64,000 nucleotides of DNA from Siphonodentalium dalli (lineage: Eukaryota > Mollusca > Scaphopoda > Gadilida > Siphonodentaliidae): the NCBI GenBank assembly GCA_032622095.1, contig CP136063.1, positions 267,215,426 to 267,279,425 on the forward strand. The letters run 5' to 3'. The position numbers and the translations under genes were made by a program. The stretch's first letter is position 1. Each line of letters opens with the position of its first letter. Below are positions 23,896 to 35,544 of this stretch, piece by piece. Below the pieces are notes generated by a model. It saw only the letters and a program-made list of their open reading frames with translations, was not told the DNA's origin and searched no databases.

Positions 23896-24991
23896 CACTG
23901 AACTCAGATTTGATTCTGAATCCCAGGACCCCATGAGTCTGTTAGTATCATACATTATGCACCAAATACACCCACTCTTTCAATCATATTGTAATAGACA
24001 CATAGAGCAAGTAATTTTTATACCAGGGACTCAATTGATCACCCACCGAGATAGCACATCAAAGATTAAAATGCCAATTAAAAATTGAAAAATGGATTTC
24101 CATATATCACGAACATCAAGATATACCTAATGAATATGGAAACAGCCTCATTTTAAATCACTGATACATGACATTAAATGTGTCTTTCCTAATTTAGAAA
24201 CATACAATGATTTGGAATACTCATGTTTATTGGAGTACCAGGTACATACACTCATGGTTGGATGTGCAACAATGGGTTTATCTGGTATTCAAAATATTTA
24301 GTAGGTGCATGTATTGCAATTGAGACTGGGTATTGTGGTATTTTTTGTCATTTGATGGATACAATACCTGCAGTTTTGTAGAACCAGTGTAGAATAGATG
24401 TATATATAACATGCTACAGAGCCATATCGCTTTTTATTTCCCATGGGAAACTCGCATATATAAGAGAATGCAATGGCACAGGATGTTCAATGCTGCACCA
24501 GTGCAGCTCCCGCCATGAAAGGGTTAAAAATATGGCAGAAGAATCAACCTAAAAGCCCATTTTTATGACACATTAGTTAGCCCAATGAACAGTAAAACAC
24601 AAGCACGCTTGTAAGGTACCATAGCACTGAGCCATTTGATGATTCCCCACCAGTTTCCCTGACATACGACAGTTACAATTGACAACTATCATACTAGATA
24701 CATGTAATCTATCAAAGTTGTTCCACCCAATCATATGAAATCCAGACAATATTAACGTTTGTTCAATATAGCGTTATTAATATAAAATTTATTCAGAAAG
24801 TCGTCCGGCAGCTAGGAACAGAGAGACTTGATACCTGGATATTGATCCGAACTCTGAGACATCCGGATATCATACTAGTATATCCATGTACACTGTAACT
24901 TTGATGCCGCTAGAGTCACCAGAGCTGGACAGAAAATGCGGCTATTTTCAGAAATTTATGATAAACATGTATGCGATTTGAAATCTATCTT
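23896..24991. other. No gene seen
   Basis: AT-rich; only the hairpin fragment at 24440-24527. Confidence 0.5.
24440..24527. mobile_element. TTAA hairpin element, family 4 fragment
   Basis: Right half only: CTCGCATATATAAGAGAATG to GCCATGAAAGGGTTAA. Confidence 0.6.
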
Positions 24992-25265
24992 TTAACCCTT
25001 TCATGACGGGAGCAGCGCTGGTGCAGCATTAAAAACCCTGTGCTAGTGCATGCTCTTATATACACTGTATTCGGGTCTCCTATAGTGAGCCTCGCATATA
25101 TATTTAAGAGAATGCACTGGCTTACAAGGTGAAAACAAATATTGTTTGACCAATGTATTCTCTTATATATGCAAGGCTCCCTATGGGAGTCTCGCCTATA
25201 TAAGAGAATACATTGGCACAGGGTTTTCGCAAAATTTCAGGAAGCTCCAGTCATGGAAGGGTTAA
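24992..25265. mobile_element. TTAA hairpin element, family 4 copy b
   Basis: TTAACCCTTTCATGACGGGAG to CTCCAGTCATGGAAGGGTTAA; two hairpin modules, the second centred on CTCCCTATGGGAG. Confidence 0.75.
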
Positions 25266-25771
25266 AACACTTCATACATGTAGGTGCAATATTTGTGACA
25301 CCAGACAAGGTCTGATGTGACTGATTTAGCTACATGTACTGGTATATGATGAAGGGATCACACATCGAGATATATATTTTTTTTTTTTTGGAAGATCACC
25401 AGTATATTTGACAAACTATGTTTTATTATTTATGTTCATCCAGGCCTTAAAATCCATAAAATTTAACGAGAATCAATCTAAGAAATCGTGATTCTGATTC
25501 TCATCAGATTTTAAGCGCTCATATCACAAATCTCCGGGACGAACCTTGCAGAAATAGTTCATGATCTTTAACAAGTCCCGCTATTGTCATAATATAGTCA
25601 CTATCATGTGTAATGAATGCATGGTATATGTATTAATTTAGTCTAAAATTTGCAGTCTTTAAAAGTTATGAATTAAGAGTCGCAAATAGAGGCACACATT
25701 TGACACAGCAGATATAAAACACATACATGTATAATGTGACAAATTTATCCTTCAAATAATTTTTTTGTCAT
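25266..25771. other. No feature seen
   Basis: Contains a T-run at 25377-25390; otherwise nothing. Confidence 0.5.
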
Positions 25772-25960
25772 TTAACCCTTTCTATACTAAATGTATTCTC
25801 CCAGTCAGTTAAAAAGCGTACATCGGAATGGTCTATTATTTATTTGGAGGGATGTTAAGGTTATAAAAAACAGACGACATATAAATAAAAGTGCAGAAGG
25901 AGCAGGAAGGAGCCCAGTATTTATTGAGAGAACTGTTTAGATAATAAGTTCAACAAACAG
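25772..25960. mobile_element. TTAA family-3 MITE, truncated
   Basis: TTAACCCTTTCTATACTAAA to AATAAGTTCAACAAACAG, then a pogo-like half MITE. Confidence 0.6.
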
Positions 25961-25966
25961 AAAGGG

Positions 25967-26078
25967 CTAGTAATGCCCTAAATAATCGACTCCTTAACCA
26001 CAGCAGAATTATGGGTAATTTTTCAGGATTTAGTCGGAAATATGGCTTGTTGCCATTTATCGGAAAGCTCTCACTGTA
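25967..26078. mobile_element. Pogo-like MITE, left-arm copy
   Basis: Left arm up to GGAAAGCTCTCACTG; abuts a truncated TTAA family-3 element that ends at about 25960. Confidence 0.65.
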
Positions 26079-26262
26079 AAAGCTTCTGAGATATTTCATC
26101 TTATAAGGAATTTGATGGCCGATCAATGGTCAGATCATATGGATCACAATATACAAGAAAGACGTCATCATTGGCCCCAAACTGCTTGTGCAAATATCGG
26201 TATCATACAGTACATATTAAGTGAATATGGTTTCAAATAGATTGATAATGTAGCCGTTCTAG

Positions 26263-26445
26263 TACAGTAATGCCCCAAATAATCGACTCCTTAACCACAG
26301 CAGAATTATGGGTAATTTTTCAGGATTTAGTCGGAAATATGGCTTGTTGCCATTCATCGGAAAGCTCTCATTTCCGACTAAATCCTGAAAAGTTACCCAT
26401 AATTCTGCTGTGGTTAAGGAGTCAATTATTTAGGGCATTACTGTA
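26263..26445. mobile_element. Pogo-like MITE with asymmetric internal deletion
   Basis: Complete left arm (to AAAGCTCTC) joined to a shortened right arm starting ATTTCCGACTAAATCC; 183 bp. Confidence 0.75.
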
Positions 26446-26469
26446 TCAGTGAAGCCTAGATATAGTGTG

Positions 26470-26850
26470 TCTGACATTTGCTGAATGGGATCACCAGAGG
26501 GTGCATTTACTGATGCTATCTCCCACAGTGGGCTAGCATCACCCAATTCACCCTCTGGGGGACCTCATTCTGCTTAGGCCTCATCTTCTTGGAAGTATCT
26601 ACTAGTGAACATGTAGTCTCAAATTGACATTGTTTTTAGATACTTTTTTCCCTTCTGTTAAGTTTCTATATCCCTTAATTTGCAGAAGATAAAATGCATA
26701 ATCGAGGTGACTATTGGATGAACATCACAAACTTCAAATGGGAAACTTCAATCTGATCCTAAGGTCTCCCATAGCAGATGAGGCTTATTAAGCTAAATTA
26801 ACCCTTTGGGGACCTCACTCTGCAAATGTTAGACACACTATTTCCAGTCT
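26470..26850. repeat. hAT-like MITE, diverged, with linker
   Basis: Palindrome at 26475-26575 plus linker ATATCCCTTAATTTGCAGAA, and a final arm to about 26830. Confidence 0.5.
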
Positions 26851-26888
26851 TGCATGTATATTTTCAATAGTCTTGGTTTACTTGGTCT

Positions 26889-27068
26889 TTGACTGCTCCA
26901 GTAACCAATAAAAGTAATCAATGTAACATCAGTTGATAGATAAAATAACCAGAATTATAACCATGTGTACCTTGTGTACCCATGGAATTGAAATGAGTTC
27001 AGGGAATATGTTCTTTTCAGTTTGTACCCAATATACCCTTCTATCCTGGGATTTGTAAGAAAAAACAA
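26889..27068 (+). repeat. Duplicated host segment without hAT insertion
   Basis: Matches 27668-27800 plus 27954-27985: TAACCATGTGTACCTTGTG, GGGAATATGTTCTTTTCAG, TTTGTACCCAATATACCC, CTGGGATTTGTAA. Serves as the empty site for 27802-27952. Confidence 0.75.
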
Positions 27069-27801
27069 GAGGCCTTTTACGATCAGCAGAAGTTTAACCC
27101 ATCCCTTCTACCATAGCAACTTGATCTACATGTACATTGAATATACCGTACACCTGTCGGCACCTGTACACATAATGTGGAGATGTTTGAAAAGGGGTTT
27201 CATCATTTACTTCTTTTAACATATTTTATACTTAAGCAAAATTAAGCTAAAGGGATTAAGGCACAAGTTTAAGTATAACTTAGAAAAGCCTCTCTCCCAC
27301 ATACAAGTTAAACAAAATTTACATACATTGGCCTGAATAACAGGATTAATTCAAACACATAAAAAGAGAATTAAGGTGTGTGTATATGCAGATTATGAAT
27401 GTTAAATACAGAACTGTTGGTATCTGATCAGTTCTGAATAAGGATTTCAGTGAAATATCCAGTGAAGTTACTGATCGCACACCGAAGGGCGAAACTAGAT
27501 TTAAGCTGTATACAAATATGTATAAAAAAGAGACAGATCAGATAAAGTATAGCTTTGGATAGCATGTGCTTATATTATGGTTATAGGTAGCATGAAAACC
27601 GATAAATCAATACCAAGATCTTATGAACACGATTCGATAAAAAATACTTGATCGGCATTATGGGTACACATAAAAAGTAACCAATGTAATATCAATTGAC
27701 ATCTAAAGTAACCAGAAGTAACCATGTGTATCCTGTGAACACATGCACATGAAATTAATGCAGGGAATATGTTTTTTTATTTTGTACCCAATGTACCCTT
27801 G

Positions 27802-27952
27802 CAAGCCTTGAAATAGTGTGTCTGTCATTTGCAGAATGAGGTCCCCAGAGGGTGAAATTAGTGATGCTACCCTGCATAGTGGGCTAGCATCACCAAATTC
27901 ACCCTCTGGGGACCTCATTCTGTAAATGACAGGCACACTATTTCAAGGCTTG
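27802..27952. mobile_element. hAT-like palindromic MITE, complete, with visible empty site
   Basis: 151 bp flanked by TACCCTTG (27794-27801 and 27953-27960). The surrounding 180-bp host sequence is duplicated at 26889-27068 without the insertion. Confidence 0.9.
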
Positions 27953-28324
27953 TACCCTTGTACCCTGGGATTTCTAAAAAGAATTGTCAGTCGTCAGTAA
28001 AGAGATAATTTGTTGCAACCAATGTAGATGTACCTGATGTAATAACAGGGTACATATGCCTTGATGTTTTTCGGAGTCCCAAAATCTGCCACATACATGT
28101 ATGGTATCCAAACTGTACAATGTAGTTGTCATTTTGCAAAACCTCTCATTGGCATAATATTTGTATAATACAATTTACTTAAGTATATTCAGATTGGTGT
28201 AGGTACCCTATAAATCAACTGGATTTTCTGACATAATGATTGGCTGTCTGGCAAATTAATCCAATGAATCATCCTGATAGGTCTGACATTTAGAGGAACA
28301 CATCATATGAAGCAGCCTGTTCAA

Positions 28325-28775
28325 ACAAGAGGTGTGAACTCGAGTGCTAGCATACCCCCACCGTGGCAAATTCAACCCACATTATCCGTAAACCCAACAA
28401 AAACGATTTTTAACTTTAAAGAAAAATTCGGACTAATGATATCGATATGGTGTCACAAGAAGCTTTTACAGAAAATTATTCAAATTGGTTCATATTTGTT
28501 ATTAAGTCGGACAGAATTTATAAGTCAAAATAAGTCGAAAATGAAGTGTAATATTACGAAAAACAGTCTGAGCCTATCCCTAGCCGCATCATGTAGAGAG
28601 CATCATGTGGAGAGGCAGTCCTAAGGAGCTTGCATACCAAAAATTATTGAAATCGGTTCATAGTTGTTCGAGTTATGAGGTTGGACAGACGGACGGACGG
28701 ACAAACGGACGGAGAAAGCGTGACGGACGGACAGATGACAGTATACCCCCCATTTTCTTTGAAAGTGGGGGTATA
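28325..28775. mobile_element. Helentron-like (HINE) element 3 inside a 45-bp minisatellite
   Basis: Starts ACAAGAGGTGTGAACTCG, ends with hairpin TATACCCCCCATTTTC / GAAAGTGGGGGTATA after a GGACGGACGGACGG run. Flanks are TTCAA and ATTAATATC; neighbouring minisatellite units read TTCAAATTAATATC uninterrupted, so the empty site is known. Insertion is between A and A, i.e. T-T on the other strand, the site preference reported for Helentrons. Confidence 0.75.
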
Positions 28776-28776
28776 A

Positions 28777-28998
28777 TTAATATCACCAAAACATGACATC
28801 GTATGAAGCAGCCTGTTCATTTTAATATCACCCCAAACATGACATCGTATGAAGCAGCCTGTTCAAATTAATATCACCAAAACATGACGTCATATGAAGC
28901 AGCCTGTTCAAATTAATATCACCCAAACATGACATCGTATGAAGCAGCCTGTTCATTTTAATATCACCCAAACATGACGTCATATGAAGCAGCCTGTT
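28777..28998. repeat. 45-bp minisatellite, five copies plus one displaced
   Basis: TTAATATCACCAAAACATGA then CRTCRTATGAAGCAGCCTGT. The sixth unit (28290-28324) is separated by the Helentron-like insertion 28325-28775. Confidence 0.85.
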
Positions 28999-29046
28999 CC
29001 ATTGTTGAGATTCGGCTGACATGTGGTACAAGACACCAGTTATATA

Positions 29047-29160
29047 ACCCTTACTTTACTGAATGGATTCTCACACCCAGTTATACATGGAATGGTCTAT
29101 TAATCAATTGGAGGGGTGTTCATGAGAACTGAACAGACAACAGACAGACGGAAAAGAGGT
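29047..29160. mobile_element. TTAA family-3 MITE, fragment
   Basis: ATAACCCTTACTTTACTGAA then GGATTCTCACACCCAG and CTATTAATCAATTGGAGGGG. Confidence 0.5.
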
Positions 29161-29260
29161 TTAAAATTCACCCTCTGGGGACCTCATTCTGAAAATGTCC
29201 CGAACCATATTATCAGCCCTGAATACAAACAATCAACATCAAACAGTTCGGATGATTATA

Positions 29261-29477
29261 TACAGTAATGCCCTAAGTAATCGACCTCTTAACCACAGCA
29301 TAATTATGGGTATATTTTCAGGATTTAGTCGGAAATATGGCTTGTTGCCATTCATAGGAAAGCTCTCACTGAGAGCTTTCCGATGAATGGCAACAAGCCA
29401 TATTTCCGACAAAATCCTGAAAAGTTACCCATAATTATGCTGTGGTTAAGGGGTCGATTATTTAGGGCATTACTGTA
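29261..29477. mobile_element. Pogo-like palindromic MITE, full copy
   Basis: Flanked TA/TACAGTA and TACTGTA/TA; 217 bp. Confidence 0.8.
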
Positions 29478-29638
29478 TATTGTTGGATGGGTAGTTGCAA
29501 GACCCGGGAAAAATGGGATTTTTGAGGCTCCATACCACCCACTACGGCCCTGTGTATGTAATCTTTCTTAGGACACCCCCCCCCCCCCCCCCCAACCATT
29601 TAGCTCCACTTCAGACTTAACCTGGGTAAGATCATGAT

Positions 29639-30196
29639 CAGGGTTCGTGCTGCCACTTGCCAATGGCAAAAATAATTCACATTTGGCAAAAAATATTTTC
29701 ATTTGGTAAAAGTTTAGGCAAGTCACTTTTAATTACTTATGAAAGTTGAAAAATATTGGTCAATCAATACCATACATTTCAGGAAACTTTTAACAATATA
29801 TTTGTGTTTAGGATTAGTAAATGTTAACAAACAGTTAACATCTGTATCAAGATGCAGTTAATCTGATAGCAATAGTATTGGAAGGCAGAGGGATTACTCG
29901 GATTTATTGTGGTGGTGTTTACATAACTAATCCTCTTTTGCTGTGCCCTTCTGACAAAGCAACCCTTCTACAATTGTATTGGTTTTTTGTTGTAGAGAGG
30001 TGAGGAATAACTATTAACTAACTGCTATCCTATTGATATTAAAAGTCATTTGAATTTGTTGAAATATAAGACTCAATGTTGCAGAAACTGATATTATCAG
30101 TGATAGCATTGGAAATTTCTAAAAGGATTTGGCAAAAAATATGTTCATTTGGCCAAATATTTGACAAAAGTAAATTTTGGTCCAGCGCGAACCCTG
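29639..30196. mobile_element. Non-autonomous hAT-type element, 8-bp duplication
   Basis: 558 bp, CAGGGTTCGTGCTG at one end and CAGCGCGAACCCTG at the other, flanked by ATCATGAT (29631-29638 and 30197-30204). TTTGGCAAAAAATATKTTCA occurs near both ends. No frame of note. Confidence 0.85.
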
Positions 30197-30206
30197 ATCA
30201 TGATCA

Positions 30207-31025
30207 TTGAGGAATAACAATAGATTTATCACATGGGTAACACAGGAAACATCCTGTCATTGTATTAATAACAATAGATTTGTCACACGGGTAACACAGG
30301 AAACATCCTGTCATTGTATTAATAACAATAGAGTTGTCACACGGGTAACACAGGAAACATCCTGTCATTGTATTAATAACAATAGAGTTGTCACACGGGT
30401 AACACACGAAACATCCTGTCATTGTATTAATAACAATAGAGTTGTCACACGGGTAACACAGGAAACATCCTGTCATTGTATTAATAACAATAGAGTTGTC
30501 ACACGGGTAACACAGGAAACATCCTGTCATTGTATTAATAACAATAGAGTTGTCACATGGGTAACACACGAAACATCCTGTCATTGTATTAATAACAATA
30601 GAGTTGTCACTCGTGTAACACAGGAAATATCCTGTCATTGTATTAATAACAATAGAGTTGTCACTCGGGTAACACAGGAAATATCCTGTCATTGTATTAA
30701 TAACAATAGAGTTGTCACTCGGGTAACACAGGAAACATCCTGTCATTGTATTAATAACAATAGAGTTGTCACTCGGGTAACACAGGAAACATCCTGTCAT
30801 TGTATTAATAACAATAGAGTTGTCACACGGGTAACACAGGAAACAACCTGTCATTGTATTAATAACAATAGAGTTGTCACTCGGGTAACACAGGAAACAT
30901 CCTGTCATTGTATTAATAACAATAGAGTTGTCACACGGGTAACACAGGAAACATCCTGTCATTGTATTAATAACAATAGAGTTGTCACTCGGGTAACACA
31001 GGAAATATCCTGTCATTGTATTAAT
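30207..31025. repeat. 54-bp minisatellite, 15 copies, open on both strands
   Basis: Unit AATAACAATAGAGTTGTCAC then ACGGGTAACACAGGAAACAT and CCTGTCATTGTATT. Because 54 is divisible by three and the unit has no stop in two frames, it makes artefactual frames of 289 and 314 codons on opposite strands. No splice or start context supports a protein. Confidence 0.93.
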
Positions 31026-31104
31026 TTGATTTTTATATACAGTGTATCTGATCAGATGATTCTGCTTCAACATTGATGATTCAAGAAAATTTGCTGATAT
31101 AATG

Positions 31105-32182
31105 CCCACCGGACATTTACCCACTTTCAAAAGCGGACATTTCCCCACCCGGCCATTTACCCACCGGACATTTCCCCACCCTGCTAATAAAATGCTTTAT
31201 GCTACATCCTTTATTGCAGACATCAAAGAATGTTTTCAGCCGATGTAATGTTTTGACAAACATGAAACCGTGTATTGACAAACATGAAAGAGTGTTTTGA
31301 CGATAGTTTGGGACATTAACGCAGTTGAAACACTGTTGTGACAATTATGATCACAGCGACGAACTCTCACATGCAAGGGGTGTGTCACAACTGATGATGA
31401 GGTAAGTCCCAATTTCCATGATGTTAATTCATTTGCTGATCATTTTCTGAAGAACAGAAATAAAGAGCGTTCATCATTAATTATCCAATAATATGTGTGC
31501 AAATTTCCATAAAGAGCATTTAATTTGATATTTTTTCTGAAGAACAGAAATAAAGAGCGGCACGCAACATTGCCATGACAGCGACCAGACAGCTATTGAT
31601 GCCATGAAAGCCTGTATTGACATCAAACAAGCAGTCGTCTGCAACTGAGGAAAGACTGTCCAAATAGTGAAAGACAAGTTAACAGAGTATCCACTACCAG
31701 TACGTGTGGCAGCTGGCAAAACCGAGACTGTGAAGAGGGCCGTCAAAAGATTAAAACGAGGGAAAACGTCAGATGAACCCAGCACTATCAAGGACATTCC
31801 AGTGTTTCCAGAAGAATATACAACAACCGGTGGTTGTGACAACTGCCATTTCTCATCTACGACAACCACAAAGAGGACGAGAACAACGACAAACGTTCCA
31901 TTAGAGTTAAGAAAGATTAAGTGTTTTGTTATGTATCGTTACCATTTGTTGTTATTGCTGTTCGATGTATATAATTTCGTTCATTTACTACACACCCATA
32001 GTAATAGTCAATACCACACACCCATAGTAACAGTCAAAGGTGGGGAAAAGTCCGGTGGGGAAATGTCCGCTTTGATATTGAGTAAGTGGGGAAATGTCCG
32101 GTGGGTAAATGTCCAGGTGGGTAAATGTCCGTTTGCCATTTCAAGGGCGGGTGGGGAAATGTCCGGTGGGGAAATGTCCGGG
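31105..32182. mobile_element. MULE relic with GGACATTTCCCCACC word ends
   Basis: About 1.08 kb between inverted word arrays: the left end has CGGACATTTACCCAC and related words (31105-31181), the right end the same in reverse (32038-32182, at least six words of the GTGGGGAAATGTCCG form). No target duplication found at either guess of the boundary. A transposase fragment lies inside (31667-31917). Directly follows the 54-bp minisatellite. Confidence 0.78.
31603..31917 (+). pseudogene. Fragment of a FLYWCH/MULE transposase
   Basis: Plus-strand frame reads VKRAVKRLKRGKTSDEP and then KDIPVFPEEYTTT; after a frameshift the next frame reads PFLIYDNHKEDENNDKR from 31846. The order P-x-E-Y-x-T-T then F-L-x-Y-D-N is what precedes the first catalytic Asp in FLYWCH-MULE transposases, the same place as DFLKSDIRYDDQRHIIFAT in the copy at 52.7-54.0 kb. 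No catalytic residues remain and an in-frame stop occurs near 31650. Family recognised by motif only. Confidence 0.5.
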
Positions 32183-33041
32183 ATTCAACAATAGCTCAAT
32201 CAAGTAAAGATCTGCTCAAGTGGAAACAACTGAAACAAATTTGCCCAAACAATGAGATTATGCCAACGTGTTGCATCGTATCGAATCACTGTATGAACAG
32301 CCAATACAAAATTAATCCAGATAATGCTAAATGGATATCCGGTTAGCTAAACAAATGACAATTTATGCGTGTGACCGAGGCCTTAGATGCTGAAAGTGTT
32401 AGTCTGAAAGAAGGTACTTAGCAAACAATGTGCCTTTAACCAAGATCTATAATGGAAAATAAATTGGTGGCGAAATTATAGGTTAAGGGAGGGAATAGGC
32501 ACTGATCAAGGACCTAACTGGATATCTAAATTCGTCCTAATCACATACAAACTCATGGGGACTTTAGGCTAATTGAATTTTTCTTAATAATGAGAAGAAC
32601 AGGAACTGTTCATAGCGGTGACATGATTGATCGGTGGCCAACATGATTACAGTTGTGCGTAACAACCCCAGCTCAATCAATCCGTTCCCTGACCCGTTTT
32701 ATGTCCCTCTATTTTTGCACATCGCCTGCTTCAATGGAATTAAAATTCCCCAGCATGAAAATTGCCTACGATATTGATGTCATATGTAGTTATCTACAGA
32801 GCATTCTCCTCAGTAGATTTTCCCATTGGACACTTCAATTTTAGGTTGTTGCATCCTCCTGAATTTATGCCCTCAATAACTGTCTGCCTCTTGTTGATGG
32901 AATACCTAAGACAGGATGCTTAAATGTCATGTAAAATTATGCCGGAAATCTGTTCCTGAAATTAGATTGTCTGCGCTCGTTATACATGTACTTTGGTTAC
33001 ATAATCAGAAAACATGGAATCAAGGATGTGTCAATGATGCT
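32183..33041. other. No gene seen
   Basis: No recognisable repeat or conserved frame. Confidence 0.5.
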
Positions 33042-33258
33042 TACACCAATGCCTTAAATAATCGACTCCTTAATCACAGCAGAATTATGGGTAACTTTTC
33101 AGGATTTAGTTGGAAATATGGCTTGTTGCCATTCATCGTAAAGCTCTCAGTAAGAGCTTTCCGATGAATGGCAACAAGCCATATTTCCGACTAAATTCTG
33201 ATAAGTTACCCATAATTCTGCTGTGGCTAAGGAGTCGATTATTTAGGGCATTATTGTA
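33042..33258. mobile_element. Pogo-like palindromic MITE, full copy with decayed ends
   Basis: Ends TACACCAATGCC and GGCATTATTGTA; otherwise as the other 217-bp copies. Confidence 0.75.
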
Positions 33259-33347
33259 GCTAGGACTGGCATGATCCATTGTGATTTAAATGCAGTGCAA
33301 TATTTTCTGTGTATTGCATCACCACTGTCTGATGTGATGTATCATAA

Positions 33348-33650
33348 ACAAGAAGTTGCACCTCGGATGCGGAGATATCCCCGTGGTGCCAATTGAAACA
33401 TGGGCAGGACGGATTTAAAAAGATATATGAGCGAACCGACAAAAATCCAAACATTATCAGATAAACAAAGAGGGATAACTCTTGAAAGGAAAATGTGAAC
33501 AATGTCAATGAACCCTCTTTTGAAAGCTCTCCTGATGCCAAACCTGCATACTAAATGTTATCAAGATTCAATAACCCATGGTTGAGATATATAGCAGACA
33601 TACTGGCATATGCATGTAATCCAGTATACCCCATCTTTTTGATGGGGTAT
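33348..33650. mobile_element. Helentron-like (HINE) element 4, short
   Basis: Starts ACAAGAAGTTGCACCTCGG then GATATCCCCGTGG, one unit with CAGATAAACAAAGAGGGATA, and ends in hairpin ATACCCCATC / GATGGGGTAT. Confidence 0.62.
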
Positions 33651-33947
33651 GACGGATGCGGGAATAATTAGGAAAGATCCAAAATTCATTTATACAACTA
33701 CATGTATCTACATGTAACAACAACACTTACTATCAAGTACCGGTATTCTTAAAATTAATTTTGCCACAGACGCATGATCACTTTCATAGATAGATGCGGT
33801 ATATAGCACATTAATTTTATAAGCCCCCCCCCCCCCCCCCCCCCCCACCATCTGTAGTTGTTGCCAAAAAAATAACAATTTCTCTTAGTCGAGTATCCAG
33901 TACGGATGATTGGACGAAAATGTGCAATAAAAGAAGTTCAAAGCTGC

Positions 33948-34201
33948 CAAGCCTTGAAATAGGGTGTCTGTCATTTGCAGAATGAGGTCCCCAGAGGGTG
34001 AATTTAGTGATGCTACCACGCATAGCAGGCTAGCATCACCAAATTCAGCCTCTGGGAGCCTCATTCTGCTGAGGTGTAAGCAGAATGAGGTCCCCAGATG
34101 GTGAATTTGGTGATGCTAGCCCGCTATGCGGGGTAGCGTCACTAAATTCACCCTCTGGGGACCACATTCTGCAAATGACAGACACCCTATTTCAAGGCTT
34201 G
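33948..34201. mobile_element. hAT-like MITE, double-length
   Basis: 254 bp, CAAGCCTTGAAATAGGGTGT to CACCCTATTTCAAGGCTTG, two palindromic units; no 8-bp duplication visible. A poly(C) tract lies at 33823-33847. Confidence 0.8.
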
Positions 34202-35544
34202 CGCTCAAATCAGGATTGGCTTCAATGTGAACAAAATAAAACTGATGCAAAGGAACAACTAATGATTGTGTCATTAAAAACCACTTTTCAAATTGAAAAA
34301 TACAAATTAAATACAATATGCAATATGAATTTGACGTGAATCCGCCTAAGGCATTGATATTCTGTAATTATATCACGAATTTGAAATTACGCCTTGGAAA
34401 ATTTAATTTGAAGTTTGCCGAATCGCAGTAAGCTGTTAACCGTCTTAATTGTTACAGTTGAAGGCAGTTATCACAGTCATGTTATTTGCCAACAATTTGG
34501 AGATAGATTATGGTTTGGCATTTTTTATATTAAAAAAATGCAACAACGTGATAAGTTTTTAATCTGAAGCGAACACCATTGCATCATTAGTTGTAGCTAG
34601 TAATTAAACGAAGTGAGAATTATCCATCAATGAGCAAAAAACTGGCAAAAAGTAATGCTGGTACATTGTATTATGTACGAAATACATGTACCTGGGCTGG
34701 AGTCTCCAATGATGGGGTAACAGGGGCATTGAGGGGTCTATCCTCCTTCAAATATCCAAGGAAAATTTTCAACAGTTGGAAATTTCAGATTGAAAAATTG
34801 GCTGATGTTGCTCCGACATTGTATTTTGGACCAATATTGTATGTAGTATTAAGGATCAAATTTTAGACTCTTGAAAGGGGTCCTCAGTTTACAAATTAAG
34901 GGAAAACTTGTAAACAGTGTTTAAACTAGTGATTGATGTTGGAAATTCTGACCCAAACAGGGGCATGAATGGAACTTCCCTGAAATACAAAAGTAGTGAG
35001 TTTGGTCTGATCTGGGTGAGTTGCAGCTGGAAATTCAAAGCTAAAGAAACCACCTACATGTACCTCACCCCATGAAAACACCTACATGTATATGTACTGT
35101 AGTATAGCCACCCCATGAAAACATCTACATGTATATGTACTGTAGTATAGCCACCCCATGAAAACACCTACATGTACATGTACAGTAGTATAGCCATGTC
35201 CCTGTCTGTCAACTGTCTCATAAGTACCTTCCCCGTATTTAAAATCATGCAGTACTATTTTTAGCTCAGTTTTTAATTTGCGCACTTTGAATTGCACATT
35301 GTGCTGCGCGAATTCAAATCTGACAAAATATTTCTTGTTAAAGTCTTGATACGATCAAGATGAAAATTGACATCGAACAGAACATAACTGCATCATAAAT
35401 TTTTTATTTTGTTGTGAAGATGTGTGTTATACTGGTACATGTACATGTATGGTCCAAATAATCAGTCTGATGTTTAAATAGTTATGCCCATCATAGAATT
35501 GAACTCGAAAGAAGTAAAACTATAACCGCGTAGGTTGTTGACTT
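34202..35544. other. No gene seen
   Basis: Only the three-unit tandem repeat at 35068-35195; ACATGTACATGTA runs present. Confidence 0.5.
35068..35195. repeat. Short tandem repeat, three units
   Basis: CCCCATGAAAACACCTACAT then GTATATGTACTGTAGTATAG, 45-48 bp per unit. Confidence 0.75.

Noticed and set aside
30204-31148. Long frames of 314 (minus) and 289 (plus) codons
   Set aside because: Both lie in the 54-bp minisatellite; the period divisible by three keeps frames open on both strands, with no other gene-like signal.
31477-31869. Minus frame of 130 codons
   Set aside because: Overlaps in antisense the transposase fragment that shows the YTTT and FLIYDN motifs on the plus strand.
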